Shown one piece after another: positions 18,601-26,118 of a stretch of 60,603 bases of DNA. The DNA lies in contig ONLD01000003.1 in assembly GCA_900318565.1 (NCBI GenBank), positions 1 through 60,603 of the forward strand. Reading direction: 5' to 3'. Within the stretch, counting starts at the first letter, position 1, and each line of letters opens with the position of its first letter. This DNA comes from an uncultured Bacteroidales bacterium (GTDB lineage: Bacteria > Bacteroidota > Bacteroidia > Bacteroidales > UBA932). Below the pieces are notes generated by a model, which saw nothing but the letters and a program-made list of their open reading frames with translations, was not told the origin of the DNA and searched no databases. The position numbers were made by a program, and so were the translations under genes.

Positions 18601-18957
18601 GGTCACGACGCTGCCGTCCTTGCCATCCTTGCCGTTCTTGCCGTTTTCACCGTTGGTACCGTTGGAACCGTTCTTGCCGTCTTCACCGTCCTTGCCGTCC
18701 TTACCATTGGTAATGTTGTAGGTGGTGGTGGTGCCGTTCTTGTTGACGGTCACTGCGACACCGTCGCTGGTAGCCTTGACATCCTGCAGGACAGCGCCAT
18801 TGTCGAACGCAGCCTGGATTTTGTCAAACTTGGTCGTGAGGTCTTTTACCTGCTTAGTCAGGTCAGCGATCTCTGTGCCATAATCTTTGGTACATCCAGT
18901 CAAAAGTGCAGTACCCGCGAGGGCCAGCACAATTGCGAATCTAAAGATTTTTTTCAT
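15625..18957 (-). CDS. Large surface lipoprotein with coiled coil and collagen-like Gly-X-Y repeats
   Basis: A 1,110-residue protein; start MKKIFRFAIVLALAG, two codons after the first ATG. The lipobox is LTGC (Cys23 or so). A coiled coil (IADLTKQVKDLTTKFDKIQ) is followed by a segment of the DUF4988 style. Two blocks of Gly-X-Y triplets come next (about residues 88-115 and 142-165, rich in GKDGKDGEDGKNG). The remaining 900 residues are beta-rich and not assigned. Codon use is strongly biased: codons whose complement is a stop (TTA, CTA, TCA) are absent, leaving the opposite strand open for over 1,100 codons. Bias of this kind usually marks very high expression. With the strong promoter and the long leader, this may be a major surface-layer or stalk protein (inference). 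Confidence 0.8.
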   Translation of the reverse strand: MKKIFRFAIVLALAGTALLTGCTKDYGTEIADLTKQVKDLTTKFDKIQAAFDNGAVLQDVKATSDGVAVTVNKNGTTTTYNITNGKDGKDGEDGKNGSNGTNGENGKNGKDGKDGSVVTIGADGYWYIDGVKTEYKATGDKGPKGDPGDPGKPGKDGEDGKDGISWEIKEVNGVLSFVSNEDPATVKPVFADGKKPVTAVWDKDASTLTLFNVDGAENGTVTFSTKATLASIVTIPQFYYGGIEALYYHYLGGQYVTVAGTATGTDYEDAGNYSVKAKNTSTPALIGRNPDLYSLGAEETAEYHINPQAYKFEEQVSQWGFNCIDRDYVEVRAGEAGWSAEFKGISRKNTNIGAVKFTIKNADKLNPSTANQKVVSVLSLYGVDKTNDNKIVTSDYAAVVATPEALKHLAFTKNYQAKDCAGTPVITGKKMLFESAGEAAENPASVEVKYNGGPFALDFVGVHVEGDTKISTLAEIQAKYPELDLKYELIDYTVGSNVTSENAFGIIEKDTKVFDPAYAKTNAAGTGWDVVKINKDNAGEGISAVGRRPIVLATLVDKSGKILLAGYFKIKISETALPPYDPTVNGFNIKTFGEPLGYACEVLANETKWYDMSYQVLEQGLGITFNEFRKNYTWEADKTYVLDEGKTGTALSDYKLTTATPAAKYNRGKIVYVKDTATTGDADITGVNDIFQLSVDKTQAENIGVGKSQTLYAHFTNTKGDHVFIGLTFTIGDKPAVSFIKKNPVYWFNDCDVAADAKTDLGLATVRNNVRVPLHWKPGDASNSRPVTEFDKDIDDDWLENTVKIVKAGTTTAVTGATYTYRFSANNKDITVNGKKWAKVDDGTLNWDGTQAITLTPDGIITFACNDKTKKLINWGTNPQEKVENPELAEHLLYCNVDIVAKVPAAAGTVATDCELLVETIHVRFLRPVYLKFNPEENHLVDGEATGSRVPFGTLFSARDWQNYPIFTFNKTTKTYTKGYYPAGSDAATCEVDWYDYYGFQKLIVDLDTVETDQRNPGSGAFESLKVVNKAAIVGLIDPANPTNPITSGKKEIDITNLDALSGWQFWYANNMGYALDFNLKVKVTLTYSWGEFDTDVVIPVWGTKHNYQN

Positions 18958-19080
18958 ACACAATTTTTTTAAAAAGTTAATTATTAAAAATTTATATGTT
19001 CTAGGGTTTAGTAACCTTGTTCAAGCGTTTCGCGCACATTTGGGTACAATACCCTCTTGTCCAAGAAACTTATTAACGCG

Positions 19081-19111
19081 CAAATTTATATAGTTTTTTT
19101 TTCTTTTGCAA
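19081..19111 (-). promoter_or_regulatory. Promoter of the collagen-like surface protein
   Basis: On the minus strand TTG (19,111-19,109), a 20-base A-rich spacer, then TAAATTTG (19,088-19,081), a near-perfect Bacteroidota -33/-7 pair. The start codon is at 18,957, which gives a 5' leader of about 120 bases ending in an A/T-rich stretch. Confidence 0.75.
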
Positions 19112-19122
19112 CTATTTTCAGT

Positions 19123-20340
19123 TTATTTTCTTTCTTTTTCGCCAATATAACGCATCAGAACAGCACTTACCACATACAAACCGGCAAGAGTCCAGGCAAT
19201 TCCGGCGTAACCTAGAGGCTCGCGGAGCAATTTTACGAGCAGAGGTCCGACGAACGCCGAAGCCCCCGCGCCGAGGTTGAGTACAGACACCGCGGCGCCC
19301 TTGTCCGACTCCACCAATGAAGGCACCAGGGCCGACAGAGGTACAAAACCGGCAAGGCAGATACACCACAGCGATCCGCAAAGCAGCACGAACCAGTATT
19401 GATTGAGAATCTGGGGCGAATAGTAGAACAGCAGCACGCTGACTGCGCAGCCTATGCATCCGAACCAGGTGACGGTACGGTTCCAGCCAATCTTGTCTCC
19501 AACGATTCCGAACACCAGGTTGAATATTATATTAAATAGGAATATAATGCCCCATATGGAAGCCCATTGGGTCTGCGAGACGCCATATTCGCTCATATAC
19601 AAAGGCAGGAACACGATGAACGCAAACTGCGAGACAGTGTTGATGACGCGGACTATCCCACCCAGCAGCACTTTCGGTTCGCGCCCCATTATGGCAAGCC
19701 CCTTGAAGAGTTCCTTGAACTTGTTGCCTCCTGAAGCTCCCGCTGCTGCGAACTTGTTGTCGGAGGGGCTGCGGTTCACCCAGAGCGCGAATACGGCACC
19801 GATTACTGCAAAGACCAGCGCCGACCAGAGAGTCGGGAGCACGCCGAAGTGGTTGTAGGCATAGATGCCCCAGTAGGCGCCAAGCACGTTGAGCCCCCCG
19901 GTAAACACGAACCAGAACCAGCCCTGGGCCGAGCTCAGCGAGTCCTGTTCCACCCTGTAGGTAATCCACACCATAAAGGTATAGGCAAACAAAGGATAGC
20001 CGAGGCCCTTCACGGCGTAGGTGGCAAGCAGCACCGGATAGTTCATCTGCGCCATACCGATGCCCGCAAAACCGGCCACGCCCGCTACATACAGCAGGAA
20101 GCCGGCAAGCATCGTGCGCTTCACTCCGAAAGTCTCGGCCACGACGCCGGAAAGCCACGAGGACACGGCTACCGTGATGCCGTAAACGGCAAAAATGTCG
20201 GCCGAATTGTAGCCGCAGTCGGTAATGTACTTGCTGAGCCAGGTCTGCTCCACGCCGTCGCCCATCATAAAGACAAGCACGCCCAAAAAGCCCCAGAACA
20301 GCTTTTTCGGCAACCCCGTACGAGTAAAGAAGTCTGCCAT
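19123..20340 (-). CDS. MFS transporter, possibly polyol permease type
   Basis: A 405-residue protein with 12 predicted membrane segments and a loop of about 50 residues between the halves (SPSDNKFAAAGASGGNKFKE). The start FWGFLGVLVFMMGDGVEQTWLS and the segment VYGITVAVSSWLSGVVAETFG resemble the ribitol/arabitol permease branch of the MFS, from memory only. A charged MFS-type loop after the second segment (GVKRTM) is present. It lies 18 bases downstream of a small secreted-protein gene on the same strand. No sugar or polyol enzyme genes are nearby to confirm a substrate. Confidence 0.8.
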   Translation of the reverse strand: MADFFTRTGLPKKLFWGFLGVLVFMMGDGVEQTWLSKYITDCGYNSADIFAVYGITVAVSSWLSGVVAETFGVKRTMLAGFLLYVAGVAGFAGIGMAQMNYPVLLATYAVKGLGYPLFAYTFMVWITYRVEQDSLSSAQGWFWFVFTGGLNVLGAYWGIYAYNHFGVLPTLWSALVFAVIGAVFALWVNRSPSDNKFAAAGASGGNKFKELFKGLAIMGREPKVLLGGIVRVINTVSQFAFIVFLPLYMSEYGVSQTQWASIWGIIFLFNIIFNLVFGIVGDKIGWNRTVTWFGCIGCAVSVLLFYYSPQILNQYWFVLLCGSLWCICLAGFVPLSALVPSLVESDKGAAVSVLNLGAGASAFVGPLLVKLLREPLGYAGIAWTLAGLYVVSAVLMRYIGEKERK

Positions 20341-20358
20341 ATCAGTCAGATGCGAAGA

Positions 20359-20760
20359 TTAGAAATATTCATCGAAGACCTGGTCCAGCTGGGCCCAGTC
20401 CACGTTTCTGATCACCATATAGAACTTGGGAAACTTGAGGCTGAGCTTGACCTTGCCGTCGGGATATTCCTCGATGCTGGCGTCGCCTTCCTTGAAATGC
20501 ATACTCCCCTGTCCCTTGCCCTTGAGCTGGCGGCGGATCTCGGGATAGTACTCATCCCCCACTTCCCTGCGCAGGCTGTTCGGAAGGAATTTATTGAGGG
20601 TCTTGAGCTTGGAAAGCTTCATCGTCAGGTTGATGTCGGCATAGCGGTGCTTGAAGTCGATGAGGGGCTCATCGGCGGAAGCCTTACGCCTCTGGGCAAA
20701 GGCGTCCTGAAAAGGAGCGAGCGTCAAGAGCGCCAGAAGCAGTATCAGAAAACGTTTCAT
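20359..20760 (-). CDS. Small secreted protein of unknown function
   Basis: A 133-residue protein with a signal peptide (MKRFLILLLALLTLAP, cleavage likely near AFAQ). The mature part is basic in its middle (KLSKLKTLNKFLPNSLRREV) and ends with KFPKFYMVIRNVDWAQLDQV. I do not recognise a domain. It is the first gene of a likely two-gene unit with the MFS transporter. Confidence 0.7.
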   Translation of the reverse strand: MKRFLILLLALLTLAPFQDAFAQRRKASADEPLIDFKHRYADINLTMKLSKLKTLNKFLPNSLRREVGDEYYPEIRRQLKGKGQGSMHFKEGDASIEEYPDGKVKLSLKFPKFYMVIRNVDWAQLDQVFDEYF

Positions 20761-20776
20761 TTCGAGTTAAATTGTG

Positions 20777-20807
20777 TAAATTTAGCATTTATTTGACTCA
20801 AATCCAA
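20777..20807 (-). promoter_or_regulatory. Promoter of the small secreted protein/MFS unit
   Basis: On the minus strand TTG (20,807-20,805), 20-base spacer, TAAATTTA (20,784-20,777), one base off TAnnTTTG. An inverted repeat CTCAAA / TTTGAG spans the -33 area and may be an operator. Confidence 0.45.
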
Positions 20808-20826
20808 AATTTGAGCCAAATAAGAA

Positions 20827-20864
20827 TTTGCGCATCCCTGCCCGGTAAGGCGGAGATGCGCAAA
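20827..20864 (-). terminator. Terminator after ppdK
   Basis: Hairpin with arms TTTGCGCATC and GATGCGCAAA and further pairing inside the loop; a T-rich tract follows on the minus strand. It lies 23 bases after the ppdK stop. Confidence 0.7.
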
Positions 20865-20886
20865 CACTAATCTGAAAGGTACCTGA

Positions 20887-23607
20887 CTAGGCGTTCTGCC
20901 TGATTGCAGCCTGGGCCGCAGCAAGGCGGGCGATAGGCACGCGGAAAGGAGAACAGCTGACGTAGTCAACTCCGATGCGGTTGAAGAAAGCCACGGAATC
21001 GGGATCGCCGCCGTGCTCGCCGCACACGCCGCACATCAGGTCGGGACGCTTGCTGCGGCCGCCCTGGATACCGTATTCCACGAGCTTGCCCACAGCCTTG
21101 ACATCGATGGTCTGGAACGGATCTGCGTCGAGAATCTTGTTGCCGAGGTAGTCGCCCATAAAGGTGCCGACGTCGTCACGGCTGAAGCCGAAGGTCATCT
21201 GGGTCAGGTCGTTGGTGCCGAAGCTGAAGAATTCAGCGGTGCGGGCCATACGGTCTGCGGTGAGGGCGGCACGGGGGATTTCAATCATAGTACCGAACTT
21301 GAAGTCCAGCACTTCGCCGGTAGCGGCCTCGACCTCGGTCTTGACCTTCACGCAAATCGCCTTCTGGAAACGAAGCTCGCGCTCGGAAATCGTCACGGGA
21401 ATCATAATCTCGGGCATAGGATGGAGGCCTTCTCTCTGGAGCTCGGCCTCGGCGGTGAAGATGGCCCTGTACTGAGTCTCGGCGATGAGAGGATAAGTCA
21501 CGTGGAGACGCACTCCGCGGTGGCCCATCATAGGGTTCACCTCGTGGAGGTTCTCACCTCTCTTCTCGACGTCACCGACAGAAATTCCAAGCTCGTCGGC
21601 CAGCTCCTTCTCCTTGTCCTTTCCCTTCGGCACAAACTCGTGCAGAGGCGGGTCGAGCAGACGGAACACCACGGGCTTGCCGTCCATAATCTTGAGGGTG
21701 CTCTTCACGGAGGCCTTCATAAACGGCTCCAGCTCGTCAAGGGCAGCCTTACGCTCCTCGTCGGTGCTGGAAAGAATCATCTTGCGGAGCTTTGCAAGAG
21801 GAGTCTCGGAATTCTTTCCGTAGAACATATGCTCGATACGGAACAGGCCGATTCCCTCCGCTCCGAAGGAAAGCGCACGGGCGGCATCTTCAGGGGTGTC
21901 TGCGTTGGTGCGGATGCCCAGGCGGCGGAACTTGTCCACGATTTCCATAAAGCGGATGAAGAGAGGATTCTCGCTGGCGTCCATAGTGTCGAGCTTGGTC
22001 GCATAGACATAGCCCTTGGAGCCGTTCAGGGAGAACCAGTCGCCTTCCTTGAAGGTCTTGCCGCCGAAGCTGACGGTCTTGCCTGCAAGGTTGATCTTCA
22101 TAGACTCGCAGCCCACGATGCAGCACTTGCCCCAGCCACGGGCCACAAGGGCGGCGTGGGAGGTCATACCGCCGCGGGTGGTAAGGATACCTGCGGAAGC
22201 GCGCATACCCTCGATGTCCTCAGGGGAGGTCTCCTCACGGATGAGAATCACCTTGCGGCCGGCGGCAGCTGCTTCCATAGCGGCCTCGGAGGTGAACACG
22301 ATGGTGCCCACGGCTCCGCCCGGAGAAGCGGGAAGACCCTTGGCCACGACCTCGGACTTCTTCTCGGAAGCGGGGTCGAGGATGGGGTGAAGTATTTCGT
22401 CAAGCTGGGCGGGAGAAACCCTCAGCACAGCCTCTTTCTCGTCGATCATACCCTCGGAAAGCATATCCATCGCCATCTGGAGGGCGGCGATGCCGGTACG
22501 CTTGCCGATACGGCACTGGAGCATCCAGAGGTGTCCTTCCTGGATGGTGAACTCGATGTCCTGCATATCGCGGAAATGCTCCTCGAGACGACGGCGGATA
22601 CCGTCAAGCTCGGCATAGACCTCGGGCATTGCGGCCTCGAGAGACTGCAGGTGCTTGTTGTGCTCGGTCTTGGTGGCTTCGTTCAGGGGGTTGGGGGTGC
22701 GGATACCCGCGACCACGTCTTCGCCCTGGGCGTTGATGAGCCACTCACCGTAGAATTTGTTGTCGCCGGAAGCGGGGTTGCGGGAGAACGCCACGCCGGT
22801 AGCTGAAGTCTCGCCCATATTTCCGAACACCATAGACTGGACGTTGACGGCGGTGCCCCAGTCATCGGGAATCTTCTCGATGCGGCGGTAAGCGATAGCC
22901 CTCTTGCCGTTCCAGGACTTGAACACGCCACCGATTGAGCCCCAGAGCTGATCCTGGGCCGTGTCGGGGAATTCCACGCCAAGCACTTCCTTGACCTTCA
23001 CCTTGAACTTCTCGCAGAGGTCCTTGAGCTCGTCGGCGGTGATTTCGGTGTCGGACTTGTAGCCGCGCGCCTCCTTGAGCTCTTCCATCATACGGTCGAG
23101 CTGCTGGCGTATGCCCTGGCCATCCTCGGGCTCGATGCCCTCGGCTTTCTCCATCACGACGTCGGAGTACATCATAATCAGACGGCGGTAGGCGTCATAG
23201 ACGAACCTCGGGTTGCCGGTCTTCTTGATCATTCCGGGGAGAGTGTCGGAGCAAAGGCCTATATTGAGGATAGTATCCATCATACCGGGCATAGAACTGC
23301 GGGCGCCGCTGCGGCAGCTGACCAGAAGGGGATCCTCACGGTCGCCGAACTTCTTGCCCATCAGCTTTTCAGTAGCTGCCAGGGCCTCAGCGACGTCATT
23401 CTTGAGCGCTTCAGTATAGCCGCCGCCGAGCTCGTAGTACTCAGCGCAGCACTCGGTCGTAATCGTAAAACCGGCCGGGACGGGCATCCCGAGTTTGCTC
23501 ATTTCGGCAAGGTTTGCGCCTTTGCCGCCGAGGAGTTCCCTCATTGAACCATCGCCTTCCGCGGTCTTGCCGCCGAAGCGATATACTCTTTTCTTGTTTT
23601 CAAACAT
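20887..23607 (-). CDS. ppdK: Pyruvate, phosphate dikinase
   Basis: A 906-residue enzyme interconverting pyruvate, ATP and phosphate with PEP, AMP and pyrophosphate. The N-terminal ATP-grasp domain starts MFENKKRVYRFGGKTAEGDG and has GGKGANLAEMSKLGMPVPAG. The central phosphohistidine domain has LTTRGGMTSHAALVARGWGK with the catalytic His (about residue 461). The C-terminal TIM barrel has MCGVCGEHGGDP with the catalytic Cys. Length is normal. In anaerobic Bacteroidales it acts at the PEP/pyruvate node, saving energy through pyrophosphate. It is monocistronic, with its own promoter and terminator. Confidence 0.97.
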   Translation of the reverse strand: MFENKKRVYRFGGKTAEGDGSMRELLGGKGANLAEMSKLGMPVPAGFTITTECCAEYYELGGGYTEALKNDVAEALAATEKLMGKKFGDREDPLLVSCRSGARSSMPGMMDTILNIGLCSDTLPGMIKKTGNPRFVYDAYRRLIMMYSDVVMEKAEGIEPEDGQGIRQQLDRMMEELKEARGYKSDTEITADELKDLCEKFKVKVKEVLGVEFPDTAQDQLWGSIGGVFKSWNGKRAIAYRRIEKIPDDWGTAVNVQSMVFGNMGETSATGVAFSRNPASGDNKFYGEWLINAQGEDVVAGIRTPNPLNEATKTEHNKHLQSLEAAMPEVYAELDGIRRRLEEHFRDMQDIEFTIQEGHLWMLQCRIGKRTGIAALQMAMDMLSEGMIDEKEAVLRVSPAQLDEILHPILDPASEKKSEVVAKGLPASPGGAVGTIVFTSEAAMEAAAAGRKVILIREETSPEDIEGMRASAGILTTRGGMTSHAALVARGWGKCCIVGCESMKINLAGKTVSFGGKTFKEGDWFSLNGSKGYVYATKLDTMDASENPLFIRFMEIVDKFRRLGIRTNADTPEDAARALSFGAEGIGLFRIEHMFYGKNSETPLAKLRKMILSSTDEERKAALDELEPFMKASVKSTLKIMDGKPVVFRLLDPPLHEFVPKGKDKEKELADELGISVGDVEKRGENLHEVNPMMGHRGVRLHVTYPLIAETQYRAIFTAEAELQREGLHPMPEIMIPVTISERELRFQKAICVKVKTEVEAATGEVLDFKFGTMIEIPRAALTADRMARTAEFFSFGTNDLTQMTFGFSRDDVGTFMGDYLGNKILDADPFQTIDVKAVGKLVEYGIQGGRSKRPDLMCGVCGEHGGDPDSVAFFNRIGVDYVSCSPFRVPIARLAAAQAAIRQNA

Positions 23608-23643
23608 ATTCTTGTGTGTAACTGATTGTTTCTAAATCGGCCG

Positions 23644-23675
23644 CGAATATAGCATTTATTTTCCGTTAACGCAAA
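23644..23675 (-). promoter_or_regulatory. Promoter of ppdK
   Basis: On the minus strand TTTG (23,675-23,672), 20-base spacer, TATATTCG (23,651-23,644), one base off the -7 consensus. The ppdK ATG is 36 bases further on. Confidence 0.65.
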
Positions 23676-23683
23676 CGGCGGCC

Positions 23684-25057
23684 CTACAGCAGCTTCGCGG
23701 CAAGCTCGGACAGGGCGCTCCTCTCTCCCTTGCGCAGGAACACGTGCTGGAAGAGTTTCTGCCCGGCCAGTTTCTCTGCGATGTGCGACAGGCCGTTCGA
23801 CCACTGGTCGAGATAGGGCTGGTCTATCTGGAACACGTCGCCCGTGAACACCATCTTGGTACCTTCTCCGGCGCGGGTGATGATGGTCTTGATTTCGTGC
23901 GGAGTAAGGTTCTGGGCTTCGTCGATGATGAAGAAGCACTTTCCGAGCGAGCGGCCGCGGATGTAGGCCAGGGGCTCGATGATGAGTTTCTCCATCGAAA
24001 GCATAGAATCAATGCGCTGGGCCTCCCTCGAACCGGGGCGGAACTGCTCCTTTATGACGCCGAGATTGTCCATAAGGGGCTGAAGGAATGGGCTCATCTT
24101 GGATTTCTGGTCCCCGGGGAGGAAACCGATGTCCTGGTTGCCGAGTATCACGGTAGGACGGGAAAGGATAATCTGGTCGTAGTCACGTTCCTGCTCCAAG
24201 GCGCAGGCAAGGGCGATCAAGGTCTTGCCGGTACCGGCGCCTCCCGTAAGGGCTACGAGCTCGCGGGAATGGTCGAGGCAGGCGTCGATGGCCATTTTCT
24301 GCTCATCGTTGCGGGGCCTGATGCCGTAGGCCTCACGGGCCTTGATAAGGACTATACGGTCACGCGCGGCGTCATAGCGGGCACAGACCGTACGGGCGTC
24401 GTCTCCGGCATCCGCGGGCGCGGCTCCGGCGGCGCTTTCCTCCCAGCTGAACTTGAAAAGCTGGTTAGGTTCCGGCTTCGAAGACTGCACCTCATTCCAC
24501 TTCAAGCTGGTCTCCGGACCGTAGCAGAGAGCCTGCATCAGGTCGGACGGGAGGGTGGTGCGGACCACTTCCTGCTGGCGGATTTCCAGCTTTTCCTCTT
24601 CCACCTTGTCGGTCAGGTAGTCCTGTACCGCCATTCCGGCAGCCTTGGCCTTGAGGCGCAGGTTGACGTCCTTGGTCACGAGGGCCACGAAAGTGCCGGG
24701 ATGGGTATCGCGCACCCAGATTGCCGTGGCAAGTATCCTATGGTCCTGGGTGTCGTCCTTGAAAAGGTCCGCGAGAGGCGCCGGGAACGGATGGTTGGGC
24801 TCTACCTTTATCTTTCCGAGTCCCTTGCCTATGGGAATTCCGCCTCCCGCGAAAGACTTTCCGGCGCTGATCTTGTCCAGGTCGCGCATAAAGCCGCGGG
24901 CGTGGTAGGAAAGGGTGTCGTTGCCCTTCTTGAATTTGTCGGCCTCTTCGATTACGGCCGTGGGAATTATGAGATCGTTGTCTTTGAACTGCCTGATTGC
25001 CTTGTGGTCGTGCAGTATGACGTTGGTGTCGAGTACGAAGATTTTAGGTTTGCCCAT
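23684..25057 (-). CDS. PhoH family ATPase with N-terminal PIN domain
   Basis: A 457-residue protein of the PIN-PhoH (PhoH2, YlaK-like) type. The N-terminal PIN domain has FVLDTNVILHDHKA and a conserved acidic NDTLSYHARGF/TKDVNLRLKA region (to about 150). The C-terminal PhoH ATPase has Walker A GGAGTGKT (about residue 275) and Walker B FFIIDEAQNLT. Studied PhoH2 proteins unwind and cleave RNA. It is the last gene of the minus-strand unit that begins with the S9 peptidase, 6 bases after the PurL/AIRS-like gene. Confidence 0.93.
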   Translation of the reverse strand: MGKPKIFVLDTNVILHDHKAIRQFKDNDLIIPTAVIEEADKFKKGNDTLSYHARGFMRDLDKISAGKSFAGGGIPIGKGLGKIKVEPNHPFPAPLADLFKDDTQDHRILATAIWVRDTHPGTFVALVTKDVNLRLKAKAAGMAVQDYLTDKVEEEKLEIRQQEVVRTTLPSDLMQALCYGPETSLKWNEVQSSKPEPNQLFKFSWEESAAGAAPADAGDDARTVCARYDAARDRIVLIKAREAYGIRPRNDEQKMAIDACLDHSRELVALTGGAGTGKTLIALACALEQERDYDQIILSRPTVILGNQDIGFLPGDQKSKMSPFLQPLMDNLGVIKEQFRPGSREAQRIDSMLSMEKLIIEPLAYIRGRSLGKCFFIIDEAQNLTPHEIKTIITRAGEGTKMVFTGDVFQIDQPYLDQWSNGLSHIAEKLAGQKLFQHVFLRKGERSALSELAAKLL

Positions 25058-25063
25058 AGTATT

Positions 25064-26101
25064 TCAGTCTTCCCCTTCAGCGTTCTGCATCAGGGATTCA
25101 AGTATTGTCTGTATGCCGGTCTTGGCGGCGGTGCAAAGGTGCAGGCGGCCGTCGGCCGTGGGGTGTCCGAGCGGATAATAGGCCACGTCCTGGAGCAGGA
25201 ATTCCGCGTCGATGTAGTCAAAATCGGAATCCCGCACCTGAATGACGGCGCCGGGCACTTCGGAGAAGAAGATTCGCACCGGGTCGGTCTCGCCGCAGGC
25301 CTGCATCAGGTCGGAAATATCCGCTCCGCAGCCCACTCCGCCCGCGGTCAGGCGCTTCAGGGCGCTGATCAGACCGCCGTCTCCGACGCTGGCCGCGCTC
25401 AGCAGGACGCCGTCTTCCGAGAGCTCGCGCACCACTTCGAAGCAGTCCATAAAATAGTCCGCGTCGGAGACTTCCGGAGGCGTGCTGCCCCGAAGCCCGA
25501 GCGACTCCGCAAGATGCGAACCGCCAAGACGGTAGTCGGAAGTGTCGAAAGGCACATATACCACCCAGCTCGAAGGGTCCGGGTGCAACTGGTCGTCCAC
25601 GAGCAGGGGCGCTCCGGAAAAGGGCGTCGCGAAACGCACGTCGAACTCGCCTTCTTCGAACCCGTAGCGCCGCAGCGACAGGCGCAGGTTGTCTATATAA
25701 TCGGCCGCCGACTCCACGGATCTGTAGAATGCGGCCAGGTCCCCCACCCTGTCGGGAGCGGCTTTCCATTTGGCCGTAAGGGGAAGGTCGTCAAGCTTGA
25801 AGTTGCCGCTGCGCCACATCGTGTCGATAAGGGCCTCGGCAATGCGGAAGCGCGTATAGGAATCGGCGAAAGGCACCGGCGCGCTGAACTCGGCAGACTG
25901 CACCAAGGACAGATATTCATCTATCTTCGAAGGATCGGGACGTATGGAGCCGGGAGCCGGGTCGAGAGTCTCGTCCAGAAGCGTCCCCTCGGAGGGACGG
26001 CTTTCGGGAGTCTTTTCCAGGATGGACGCAAGAATCTCCGCAGGAGTCAGCTCCTGCGGGATTCCGTCTATCACGAACTTCGAGTTGAACGGCTGAATCA
26101 T
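25064..26101 (-). CDS. AIR synthase/PurL-related protein, divergent
   Basis: A 345-residue cytosolic protein. The middle and end resemble the C-terminal half of PurM/PurL (AIRS-C) domains: LLSAASVGDGGLISALKRL (compare the 'SDGGL...ALAE' of PurL), then GVGCGADISDLMQACGETDP and RIFFSEVPGAVIQV (compare 'LFSE..GR'). Upstream, ADSYTRFRIAEALIDTMWRSG and GGSHLAESLGLRGS also recall PurL. It is far shorter than the full FGAM synthetase (about 1,230 residues in Bacteroidales), lacks the glutaminase domain and is not next to purine genes. It may be a degenerate PurL-like paralogue with a new role. The start at 26,101 is 17 bases after the alpha-2-macroglobulin stop. Confidence 0.6.
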   Translation of the reverse strand: MIQPFNSKFVIDGIPQELTPAEILASILEKTPESRPSEGTLLDETLDPAPGSIRPDPSKIDEYLSLVQSAEFSAPVPFADSYTRFRIAEALIDTMWRSGNFKLDDLPLTAKWKAAPDRVGDLAAFYRSVESAADYIDNLRLSLRRYGFEEGEFDVRFATPFSGAPLLVDDQLHPDPSSWVVYVPFDTSDYRLGGSHLAESLGLRGSTPPEVSDADYFMDCFEVVRELSEDGVLLSAASVGDGGLISALKRLTAGGVGCGADISDLMQACGETDPVRIFFSEVPGAVIQVRDSDFDYIDAEFLLQDVAYYPLGHPTADGRLHLCTAAKTGIQTILESLMQNAEGED

Positions 26102-26118
26102 CCCACAAATATAATAAT

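Noticed and set aside
15631-18972. 1,113-codon plus-strand ORF
   Set aside because: It is the mirror of the collagen-like lipoprotein gene, which has signal peptide, lipobox, promoter and terminator. The mirror has none of these and exists because of codon bias.
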